In this document: in pieces, positions 1 through 6,204 of the stretch
Position numbering within the stretch: position 1 is the stretch's first letter
How the letters are laid out: every line of letters begins with the position of its first letter
Program-made: the position numbers and the translations under genes
The notes under the pieces: generated by a model
Database searches by the model: none
Seen by the model: only the letters and a program-made list of their open reading frames with translations
Told to the model about the DNA's origin: nothing
NCBI GenBank assembly: GCA_012520205.1
Contig: JAAYOT010000228.1
Span: 1-33,300 of the forward strand
DNA length: 33,300 nt
DNA from: Clostridiales bacterium
GTDB lineage: Bacteria > Bacillota > Clostridia > Clostridiales > Clostridiaceae
Reading direction: 5' to 3'

Positions 1-215
1 TAGGAGAAGTTGTTGTAGCAGATACAAAGGCTAACTTAGAAGCAAGAGTAGAAGCAGAATATGGTGCAACTCAAGGAAAGAAAGATTTAGCAACTTTAGC
101 TAAGAAATTAGACCTAGATGCAATCCATGACACAGTTCACGAAATGTGTAAAGACGAAGCTAGACATGGAAAAGCATTCTTAGGATTATTAAACAGATAC
201 TTTGGCGATAAGTAA
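1..215 (+). CDS. Reverse rubrerythrin / NADH peroxidase family, C-terminal end (partial)
   Basis: Only the last 70 residues are inside the window; the open frame enters from the left edge (first whole codon at base 3) and stops with TAA at 213-215. The tail contains [20 protein letters not shown], a ferritin-like helix with the ExxxDExxH-type pattern of di-iron ligands, and ends in [10 protein letters not shown]. This matches the C-terminus of clostridial reverse rubrerythrins, which carry an N-terminal rubredoxin domain (not visible here) and reduce H2O2 and O2 in the cytoplasm of anaerobes with electrons from NADH via rubredoxin. Codon use looks like that of a well-expressed gene, similar to hcp further on. 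It is followed by a strong terminator. The family call rests on the tail only; an ordinary rubrerythrin-like ferritin is the alternative. Confidence 0.8.
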   Translation, partial: GEVVVADTKANLEARVEAEYGATQGKKDLATLAKKLDLDAIHDTVHEMCKDEARHGKAFLGLLNRYFGDK

Positions 216-223
216 GCTTATCT

Positions 224-261
224 CAATTCACAATGCATAATTCAAAATGCACAATTGAGGA
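224..261. repeat. Dispersed intergenic AATTCACAATGCA-type repeat, copy 1
   Basis: AT-rich tandem-like words (AATTCA, CAATGCATAATTCAAAATGC, CAATTGAGGA) just after the reverse rubrerythrin stop codon. The reverse complement of 3301-3337 has nearly the same words in the same order, and shorter relatives follow sbcC, the ECF gene, fprA and the Lon-like gene. Confidence 0.55.
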
Positions 262-520
262 GGATTTTCAGGTAAGCTGAAAATCTTAAAATAAAAAAGA
301 CCCTATCAAAATGATTTTTAAAATCACTTTGATAGGGCTTCTTTTTTACCCTTTCTTCTAATGATTTTCCCTTAATTATGTTATAAGTTAAGCCTAATAA
401 AATTAGCAACCCAGCAATTATTTTTCCTATTGAAAGTGTATTGCCAGAAAAATAGTATATAACAATTCCAGCAGGAATTTGTAAATCCTTGATACTAGGT
501 ATATGATAAATATGGTTAGA
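242..520 (-). pseudogene. Remnant of a membrane protein gene (possibly EamA/DMT-type permease C-terminus)
   Basis: Read on the minus strand, a stop-free stretch runs from 520 to a TGA at 242-244 without any plausible start or ribosome binding site. It encodes a hydrophobic segment containing IPAGIVIYYFSG, then IAGLLILLGLTYN and a basic end (IKGKSLEERVKK). The shape of a last transmembrane helix plus short basic tail, with a G-x-LLILLG pattern, resembles the end of EamA/DMT permeases. The coding similarity seems to stop near 349; beyond that the frame runs through the terminator hairpin, so the original stop is probably lost. I treat it as a decayed 3' gene end. The family assignment is weak. 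Confidence 0.35.
299..347 (+). terminator. Rho-independent terminator after reverse rubrerythrin
   Basis: Long hairpin: 301-310 pairs with 328-337 (CCCTATCAAA / TTTGATAGGG), continuing through TGATTTT / AAAATCA towards the loop, followed by CTTCTTTTTT. An A-run precedes the left arm, so it may also stop transcription from the other side. Confidence 0.85.
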
Positions 521-535
521 TTAATAAAATAAAGT

Positions 536-564
536 TTGATAGAAATGCAATAAATCTGTATAAT
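536..564 (+). promoter_or_regulatory. SigA-type promoter of trmB
   Basis: TTGATA (536-541), 17-nt spacer, TATAAT (559-564). Transcription would start near 571, leaving the ATG at 579 almost no leader and favouring the ATG at 597. Confidence 0.7.
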
Positions 565-596
565 TGTTATGAATTACAATGGATGGAGTGAATAAT

Positions 597-1262
597 ATGA
601 GATTAAGGAAGAAACCATGGGCTAGGCCTGAACTTGAGAAATGTGATTTTTTTATAACAAATCCAAAGAATAATAAGGGGAAATGGGCGTCAGAGTTTAA
701 AAATAAGGAAAACCCCATTTATCTAGAATTAGGCTGTGGAAAGGGTACTTTTATAGCTGTTCACGGTGCAGAAAATCCAAATATAAATTATATTGCAATA
801 GATATAAAAGACGAGGTTTTAGTTTTAGCTAAAAGAAATATAGAAAAAGCATATGAAGAAAAAGGCAGAGAAGTTGATAATCTGAAATTAATGGCTCAAG
901 AAATCGCTTTAATATCAGATGCTTTTAGCAGTGAAGATAAAGTAGACAGAATATATATTAATTTCTGTAATCCATGGCCAAAAGAAAGACATAAGAAAAG
1001 AAGATTGACTCATACAAGGCAATTAAATAACTATAGAGAGTTTTTAGTTGATGGTGGAGAAATTTATTTTAAAACAGATGATGATGAATTATTCCAAGAA
1101 TCCTTAGAATATTTTAAAGAAGCAAATTTTAATATAGAGTATATAACTTATGATTTACATAAAAGTGATTTCCTTGGTAATGTTGAAACTGAGCATGAAA
1201 GAATGTTTACAGAGCAGGGAATCCCTACTAAATTCTTAATTGCCAAGAAAATTAAAAATTAA
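597..1262 (+). CDS. trmB: tRNA (guanine-N7-)-methyltransferase TrmB
   Basis: S-adenosylmethionine-dependent enzyme that makes m7G at position 46 in the variable loop of tRNAs; cytoplasmic. The 221-aa protein starts [12 protein letters not shown], the usual start of the family, has the SAM-binding loop LELGCGKG at residues 43-50 and the acidic end of the next strand (AIDIKD, 67-72). The family motif usually written FSDPWPK...H.KRRL appears as [16 protein letters not shown], with Asn where many bacteria have Asp. I chose ATG 597 because GGAGTG (584-589) lies at proper distance and the promoter sits only 15 nt upstream of the alternative ATG at 579, which would add six residues. Single-gene unit with its own promoter, convergent with the next gene. 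Length is normal for the family. Confidence 0.95.
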   Translation: MRLRKKPWARPELEKCDFFITNPKNNKGKWASEFKNKENPIYLELGCGKGTFIAVHGAENPNINYIAIDIKDEVLVLAKRNIEKAYEEKGREVDNLKLMAQEIALISDAFSSEDKVDRIYINFCNPWPKERHKKRRLTHTRQLNNYREFLVDGGEIYFKTDDDELFQESLEYFKEANFNIEYITYDLHKSDFLGNVETEHERMFTEQGIPTKFLIAKKIKN

Positions 1263-1265
1263 AGA

Positions 1266-1315
1266 GCTGCTACAAAAAAAGAAGGTTGTCCGCAATCTTC
1301 TTTTTTGAAACAGCC
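1266..1315. terminator. Bidirectional terminator between trmB and the desulfurase-like gene
   Basis: Inverted repeat AAAAAAGAAGGTTG / CAATCTTCTTTTTT with a CCG-containing loop and an outer GCTG/CAGC closure. The T-run on one side and A-run on the other suit both convergent genes, which end on either side of it. Confidence 0.8.
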
Positions 1316-1321
1316 CAATTT

Positions 1322-2617
1322 TTATATTATCTTTGTAATTAGCTCAACAGTATTTAAGAATATTTCCACTTCATTGATAGAATTATATAATCCAAAGCTT
1401 GCCCGTACCATTCCAGATAACTTACAGTAGTTACTTCTAGAATAATCATTAGATTTATTGCTATGGGAATGTAATAATCTATTTACATATGGATGGGCGC
1501 AAAAGGCTCCTTGCCTAACTGCTATTCCACGTAAGGTTGCCAGATATTTAGCTGTATCTATATCATAAAGCCCTTCAATATTAAATATTACTATACCAAG
1601 CCTATCTGATATATTATGATTATCACCATAGGTTATAACCTTTTTTATAGAATTCAATCCATCTAGAGCTACTTTTAATAGTTTTCTTTCATTTTCCTCT
1701 ATACTCTTAAAGCCTATTTTCTTTACTTCCTTCATAGCTTGAACCAAAGCTATTACACCAAGGAAGTTTGGGCTGCCAGCCTCATTTTTTTCAGGAGGAG
1801 GTAAATAAACTTCAAAATCATCGAAAACTCTATCTACAGTTCCTCCGCCTTTATAATCACTGTTTAATCTTTCGAAAGTTTCCTTAAGTCCTATAATAGC
1901 ACCACTACCAAAGGGAGCATAGATTTTATGGGCAGAAAATACTAGGAAATCTATTGCTTCAAGCTCATTTTCAGGATACATGTTTAATTCTTTATGAGCT
2001 ACAATTTGAGCACCATCTACAATTAGCTTAGCATTATAACTGTGAATTAGTTTTGCAATAAAAGATAAGTCGTTAACATAACCAGTAACATTAGAAGCTG
2101 CTGTTAAAGTCACATATTTTACCTGGCCCTTATATTTTTCTAATAAGTATTCTAGTTCATCTAGTTTTAATCGGCCATCCTTATCTACTTCAACATATTT
2201 AATATCACATTTTCCCCTCCAAGGAAGATCATTTGAGTGGTGTTCCATTCTTGTTGCAATAACGATATCAGTTTTCTTTTCAATTAAGATATTTGAAAGT
2301 CTATTAATACCTTCAGTAGTGTTACCTACGAAAATAACTGTGTACTTATCTTTTGGAGCATTAAAAAAATCTAAAATATAATCTCTACATTCATGGTACT
2401 TATGTGTAGAATACTCCGATTTTTGCCCTGTACCTCTTCCTATGGCACCATATAATTCACAAGTTTTAGCTATTTCTTTTAGAACACTTTTAAAAACTGG
2501 AGTTGTGGCAGCATTATCAAAATTAATAGGAAATATTTCTTTATTATTTAAAATTGGAACTTTCTTATCAAGACCAATAAATAAATTTCTTAAAGGATTA
2601 TCATTAGAATCGTACAT
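1322..2617 (-). CDS. Aminotransferase class V-fold PLP enzyme, cysteine desulfurase/selenocysteine lyase-like
   Basis: A 431-aa PLP enzyme of fold type I, Csd/SufS-like branch. Visible landmarks: INFDNAATTP (31-40) at the N-terminus, EHHSND (125-130) with the His that stacks on PLP, VDGAQ (200-204) with the Asp contacting the pyridine nitrogen, SAHK (228-231) with Lys231 as the Schiff-base lysine, GSPNFLG (281-287), and RQGAFCAHPY (368-377) with Cys373 in the place of the catalytic Cys of SufS-type enzymes. Sequence between Cys373 and the closing MVRASFGLYN is unusually long and polar. If active it would release sulfur (or selenium) from cysteine (selenocysteine). No sufU, iscU or nifU partner lies beside it, so a role in Fe-S assembly is not shown by context. 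The start has a good AGGAGG 6 nt upstream. Monocistronic. Confidence 0.85.
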   Translation of the reverse strand: MYDSNDNPLRNLFIGLDKKVPILNNKEIFPINFDNAATTPVFKSVLKEIAKTCELYGAIGRGTGQKSEYSTHKYHECRDYILDFFNAPKDKYTVIFVGNTTEGINRLSNILIEKKTDIVIATRMEHHSNDLPWRGKCDIKYVEVDKDGRLKLDELEYLLEKYKGQVKYVTLTAASNVTGYVNDLSFIAKLIHSYNAKLIVDGAQIVAHKELNMYPENELEAIDFLVFSAHKIYAPFGSGAIIGLKETFERLNSDYKGGGTVDRVFDDFEVYLPPPEKNEAGSPNFLGVIALVQAMKEVKKIGFKSIEENERKLLKVALDGLNSIKKVITYGDNHNISDRLGIVIFNIEGLYDIDTAKYLATLRGIAVRQGAFCAHPYVNRLLHSHSNKSNDYSRSNYCKLSGMVRASFGLYNSINEVEIFLNTVELITKII

Positions 2618-2690
2618 AGCATTACCTCCTGTATATTCTATATTCTATTCACTTAATAATAGGTTGGTGCTATTAACCTGATATTAGAAA

Positions 2691-2745
2691 GTTCCAATCT
2701 TTAAGGAAACATATATAATTTATAAACATATACTTATATTGGAAC
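2691..2745. promoter_or_regulatory. Inverted repeat in the divergent intergenic region (possible operator)
   Basis: GTTCCAAT (2691-2698) and its exact reverse complement ATTGGAAC (2738-2745) flank an AT-rich core between the divergent desulfurase-like gene and the 150-aa gene. No regulator can be named. Confidence 0.3.
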
Positions 2746-2763
2746 ATTTTTGGGAGGAAATAA

Positions 2764-3216
2764 ATGAAAAATAAAGAAGATAAACATATAGTTGAAAATG
2801 ATGACTTAAAATTTATACCTATGGATGCATGTCCGAATTTCTTAGATAATAATGATACATGGTACCTAGTAAAAAATTTAAGTAATTCAGGCCTATATGG
2901 ATTTGCAAATAACTTTTTATTTGATTTTGCAAAGCCCTATCCAAAAGAAATATATGATGACGAAGCCTTTCCAAGCTGTAAAATAACAGAGGATGAACCA
3001 ATTCATATTAAAATACTAAGAGAATTTGACTTATTAATTGATGATTATGAAGATACTAGGGGAAAGAAATCAAGTGTAGAAAAAATATTTAAAAAAATAG
3101 AAGAAAAAGAGGAATCCATAATGAAGGTACTAAAATTATATAACATACCTTATCCTGTTGCTTCTTTAATAGTCAAGAAAATAATAAGCTTAACTTTAAA
3201 ATACAAAAAAGATTAG
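2764..3216 (+). CDS. Hypothetical protein, 150 aa
   Basis: I do not recognise a family. The reading frame is supported by a strong GGGAGG 7 nt before the ATG, clostridial codon use and a classic terminator right after the stop. The protein is soluble-looking with no signal peptide or membrane segment. The N-terminal part holds an aromatic region (FIPMDACPNFLDNNDTWYLV), the middle is acidic (CKITEDEPIHIK), and the C-terminal 60 residues are lysine- and glutamate-rich and probably helical (KSSVEKIFKKIEEKEESIMK). Two Cys (about 23 and 77) stand alone and do not form a metal-site motif. It is divergent from the desulfurase-like gene and shares its upstream region. Confidence 0.65.
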   Translation: MKNKEDKHIVENDDLKFIPMDACPNFLDNNDTWYLVKNLSNSGLYGFANNFLFDFAKPYPKEIYDDEAFPSCKITEDEPIHIKILREFDLLIDDYEDTRGKKSSVEKIFKKIEEKEESIMKVLKLYNIPYPVASLIVKKIISLTLKYKKD

Positions 3217-3249
3217 TCAGCCCTGGGCTGACAATTGACTAATAAGATA

Positions 3250-3277
3250 AAAACGCCTATGTTTTAGGCGTTTTTTG
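3250..3277 (+). terminator. Terminator after the 150-aa gene
   Basis: ACGCCTA (3253-3259) pairs with TAGGCGT (3265-3271), followed by TTTTTTGTTTTT. Confidence 0.85.
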
Positions 3278-3300
3278 TTTTTCAGATATCTGAAAAACTA

Positions 3301-3337
3301 CCTTAATTGTGAATTATGCATTTTGAATTCTGCATTG
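3301..3337. repeat. Dispersed intergenic repeat, copy 2 (reverse orientation)
   Basis: Its reverse complement reads CAATGCAGAATTCAAAATGC followed by ATAATTCACAATTAAGG, matching copy 1 at 224-261 apart from a short insertion. It lies between the terminators of two convergent genes. Confidence 0.55.
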
Positions 3338-3362
3338 TTTTTGTCGGTTTATCCGACAAAAA
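3338..3362 (-). terminator. Terminator overlapping the end of the ZIP gene
   Basis: GTCGG (3343-3347) / CCGAC (3353-3357) extended by T5/A5. On the minus strand the hairpin includes the last codons and the TAA stop (3349-3351) of the transporter gene, and is followed by a T-run. Confidence 0.7.
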
Positions 3363-4128
3363 CATGGCTTATTGGTATAACACAAATTCCAAGAAATAAG
3401 GAAACAGCATAAATCTTATTATATCTATAGGATTTTGCAGTAGGAATAAGCTCCATAAAGGAAATGTATAACATTATTCCTGCTACTAATAAAAAGGTTA
3501 TTGATAATATAGTTTCGTTTATGTATGGTTTTAAGAATAGAAAGGCAGTAAGGGCGCCAAGGGGTTCAGCAATTCCAGATATAAGGCAATATTTGAATGC
3601 TTTGAGCCTGCTGCCTGTTGAATAATAAATTGGCAAAGAAATAGAAATACCCTCGGGAATATTATGAAGAGAAATTGCTAAAGCCACGGATACTCCCAGG
3701 GAGATATTTTCATAACCAGAAATAAAGGTTGCAATTCCTTCAGGGAAATTATGAATCATAAGGCCTATCATTGAAATTAAACCAACTCTAAACAAATTTT
3801 TTGAAGAAGTCTTTTTATTTTTAACTACATTATTTTGGTCAAGAAGTTTATCAACTAAAGCTGTAATTATAGCTCCTGAAATTAGAAAGGTTAAGGAAGC
3901 TAATATTCCAATAAGATTTCCATAATTTTTGCATAGGTTATCCATAGAAGCCATAAAAAGGTCTATAAAAGAAACAGTCATCATAACTCCAGCAGAAAAT
4001 GCTAATGAAAATGTAATTAATTTTTCTTTATTAAAATTGGTAAAAAAGACTACAAATGCACCTAAAACTGTTGATAATCCTGCTATTAACGAAAGCAGCA
4101 GGGGAATTATTGTATTATTTTCAAACAT
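3349..4128 (-). CDS. ZIP family divalent metal transporter (ZupT-like)
   Basis: A 259-aa integral membrane protein with about eight hydrophobic segments, imports zinc or other divalent metal ions (Fe, Mn, Co) into the cytoplasm. The two ZIP metal-binding helices are plain: HNFPEG at 126-131 and HNIPEG at 155-160, followed by GIAEP (185-189) in the next helix. A charged cytoplasmic loop with several Lys (about 94-112) separates the first three helices from the binding core, as in ZupT/GufA-type proteins, and the length fits. The start ATG has AGAGGT upstream on the minus strand. It is divergent from the ECF S-component gene, with about 145 bp between them. Substrate cannot be read from sequence. 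The terminator hairpin overlaps the stop codon. Confidence 0.92.
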   Translation of the reverse strand: MFENNTIIPLLLSLIAGLSTVLGAFVVFFTNFNKEKLITFSLAFSAGVMMTVSFIDLFMASMDNLCKNYGNLIGILASLTFLISGAIITALVDKLLDQNNVVKNKKTSSKNLFRVGLISMIGLMIHNFPEGIATFISGYENISLGVSVALAISLHNIPEGISISLPIYYSTGSRLKAFKYCLISGIAEPLGALTAFLFLKPYINETILSITFLLVAGIMLYISFMELIPTAKSYRYNKIYAVSLFLGICVIPISHVFVG

Positions 4129-4216
4129 AAAGTACCTCTCTTAATATTTACTCATTATAAATTATATTATTTTAGGGAATATCTATGAATAATAATAAAT
4201 TTTTTTATAAAAAGTA

Positions 4217-4258
4217 TTTACAAGATGTAAACTCGGTATTATACTGGTGTATATACAC
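4217..4258 (+). promoter_or_regulatory. SigA promoter with two palindromic operator candidates upstream of the ECF gene
   Basis: TTTACA (4217-4222), 17-nt spacer, TATACT (4240-4245). The -35 is the left half of a perfect inverted repeat TTTACA-AGA-TGTAAA (4217-4231). A second perfect 12-bp palindrome, GTGTATATACAC (4247-4258), lies just downstream of the -10. Both positions would suit repressor binding. Confidence 0.6.
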
Positions 4259-4273
4259 TTAAGGAGGGGTAAA

Positions 4274-4792
4274 ATGAATAATACAAGAATTAAAAAAATG
4301 GTACTAGCTGGATTATTAGTGGCATTATCACTTATTATTCCTATTTCATTTGGATTTTTAAAAATAATTGTAGGGCCATTTACGGCTACATTAGCATCCC
4401 ATGTTCCTTTATTTATTGCTATGCTAATTTCTCCAAAGGTAGCTGTAATAGTTGGACTAGGTTCCACCATTGGTTTCTTTATAACATCAGCACCTGTAGT
4501 GGCACTTAGGGCGGCAACTCATATTATTGTTGGATATTTTGGAGGAAAGATATTTAGTAAAAATGAAAATTACAAGGGAGCTATAGCTGCTACTGCACCA
4601 ATTCATGGTGTTCTAGAGGGACTAGCTATAATACCTTTTGGAATTGATTCCTATACAATAGTTTTAATTACTATAGTAGGAACAATGGTACATCACTGCA
4701 TTGATGCCTTTCTTGCATATTTAGTAGCAAAATCATTAAGCAAGGCTCAGGGAAAAAAAACTATTTCCTTTTTAAATGAAAAAGCAGCATAG
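4274..4792 (+). CDS. ECF transporter S component-like membrane protein
   Basis: A 172-aa hydrophobic protein with about five or six membrane segments, starting MNNTRIKKMVLAGLLVAL. A positively charged start, a first helix of the A-x-x-VALSL type and a long hydrophobic stretch with charged turns (ISPKVAV, APVVALRAATHI) are typical of substrate-binding S components of energy-coupling factor vitamin transporters. In these the S component is paired with a shared EcfA/EcfA'/EcfT module, absent from this window, so this would be a group II orphan. A niacin- or other vitamin-type substrate is possible but not shown. I chose ATG 4274 because AAGGAGGGG lies 5 nt upstream; the GTG at 4247 falls inside the palindrome and has no ribosome binding site. 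A terminator follows. Confidence 0.75.
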   Translation: MNNTRIKKMVLAGLLVALSLIIPISFGFLKIIVGPFTATLASHVPLFIAMLISPKVAVIVGLGSTIGFFITSAPVVALRAATHIIVGYFGGKIFSKNENYKGAIAATAPIHGVLEGLAIIPFGIDSYTIVLITIVGTMVHHCIDAFLAYLVAKSLSKAQGKKTISFLNEKAA

Positions 4793-4795
4793 GGC

Positions 4796-4826
4796 CAATT
4801 TACAATTAGCAATTAACAATTAAGGA
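4796..4826. repeat. Dispersed intergenic repeat, CAATTAACAATTAAGG form
   Basis: Words AATTTACAATTAGCAATTAA and AACAATTAAGGA immediately after the stop codon of the ECF gene; related to the copies after sbcC, fprA and the Lon-like gene. Confidence 0.45.
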
Positions 4827-4866
4827 AAATTGCTAACTTTGTTGAAAAGTTAATAATATGAATGGA

Positions 4867-4898
4867 AAAGATTGTTGTAGCCTTCAACAGTCTTTTTT
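4867..4898 (+). terminator. Terminator after the ECF S component gene
   Basis: AAAAGATTGTTG (4867-4878) pairs with CAACAGTCTTTT (4885-4896, one G-U pair), followed by more T. Confidence 0.85.
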
Positions 4899-5033
4899 TA
4901 TATTAGATTTTTTTTAAGTCACTATTTAGAAATAATATCTAATAAGGAATTCTAATAATCTTCAATAATTAAAGTTGAAAATAATGTATAATATAAAATA
5001 AATACAATGAAAACTGAAAAATGGGGTGATTTA

Positions 5034-6203
5034 ATGAAGATTTTTCACATGGGGGACTGGCATATAGGAAAACTTGTTAATGGTTTTTATATGACTGAGG
5101 ACCAGGAGTACATTTTAGAAGAATTATTTAAGGTCATAGAAAAAGAAAAGCCAGATTTATTAGTAATAGCAGGAGATTTGTATGATAGATCAATACCACC
5201 CGTACAAGCAGTTGAGCTACTAAATAAAACTTTTGAAAAAATAGTAATAGATCTAAGAACACCTGTAATTGCCATAGCTGGTAATCATGATAGTAATGAA
5301 AGATTAGATTTTGGAAGTTCTTTATTAAGAAGAAGCGGCTTATATATTGTAGGAAATCTTAAAAGAAATATAGAAAAAATTCTTTTAGAAGATGAGTTTG
5401 GAAAGGTGAATTTTTATCCCATACCTTTTGCTGATGCACCAGTTGTAAGGGATTTATATGAAGATGAAAATATAAAAACTCCAAATGATGCAATGAAAAG
5501 AATAATAGATGAAATAAATAAAGATTTAAATGAAGAAGAAAGAAATATTGCAATTGCCCATGGCTATGTAACAAAAATAAGAGAGGGAAACTTTGAAGAA
5601 CTAGTTGAGTCAGATTCAGAAAAGCCAATTTCTATAGGAGGAACAGACTTTATAGATGAAAAGCTTTTTGAAAAATTCAACTATACAGCTCTTGGTCATT
5701 TACATGGTCCCCAAAAAGTAGGAAATGAAAAAATAAGATATTCAGGATCTTTAATGAAATATTCCTTCTCAGAAGTTAATCAAAAAAAGGGGATAAATAT
5801 AATCAATTTAGATTCAGAAGGCAATGTTGATGTAAGCTTTTATAAGTTAAAGCCTAAAAGGGATTTTAGAATTATAGAAGGTTATCTTGAAGATATAATA
5901 AATGATTCTACAAAGGATGATTTAAGTAAAGAAGACTATATTAAGGTAATATTAAGGGATAAAGGTGAAATCTTAGATCCAATGTCTAAGCTTAGGACTG
6001 TTTATCCAAATGTGATGGAGCTAGTGAGAGAAGAAAGATTAAATAAGCAAGGTTCAGAAAGAAAAATAGCTGACATAAGGGGAAAATCCACCTTAACCTT
6101 ATTTAAGGATTTTTACAAAGATATAGTTGGTGAAGAATGTACCAGTGAAGAATTAGAAATTATTACGAATATAATGGACAAAGCTAAGGGGGAAGAGTAT
6201 TAA
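5034..6203 (+). CDS. sbcD: Nuclease SbcCD subunit D (Mre11-type exonuclease)
   Basis: Metal-dependent phosphodiesterase that, with SbcC, cuts hairpins and protein-blocked DNA ends. The 389-aa product has the calcineurin-like metallophosphatase core in order: MGDWHIGK (6-13), VIAGDLYDR (44-52), IAGNHDSNER (81-90), IAIAHGYV in the middle and ALGHLHGPQ further on. These supply the Asp/His/Asn ligands of the two Mn ions and are all intact. The C-terminal third (after the SYSGSL-like strand) is the capping domain. ATG 5034 is preferred over the ATG at 5007: GGGGTGAT lies 4-11 nt upstream and the protein then starts MKIFHMGD, as family members do. Only one base separates its stop from the sbcC ATG, so the two are translationally coupled. 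Confidence 0.95.
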   Translation: MKIFHMGDWHIGKLVNGFYMTEDQEYILEELFKVIEKEKPDLLVIAGDLYDRSIPPVQAVELLNKTFEKIVIDLRTPVIAIAGNHDSNERLDFGSSLLRRSGLYIVGNLKRNIEKILLEDEFGKVNFYPIPFADAPVVRDLYEDENIKTPNDAMKRIIDEINKDLNEEERNIAIAHGYVTKIREGNFEELVESDSEKPISIGGTDFIDEKLFEKFNYTALGHLHGPQKVGNEKIRYSGSLMKYSFSEVNQKKGINIINLDSEGNVDVSFYKLKPKRDFRIIEGYLEDIINDSTKDDLSKEDYIKVILRDKGEILDPMSKLRTVYPNVMELVREERLNKQGSERKIADIRGKSTLTLFKDFYKDIVGEECTSEELEIITNIMDKAKGEEY

Positions 6204-6204
6204 T

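Noticed and set aside
4247-4273. GTG start extending the ECF S component
   Set aside because: Falls in the palindrome at the expected transcription start and has no Shine-Dalgarno; ATG 4274 has AAGGAGGGG.
4183-4470. 95-aa minus-strand frame opposite the ECF gene
   Set aside because: Overlaps the promoter and coding region of the ECF gene, without ribosome binding site; a shadow.
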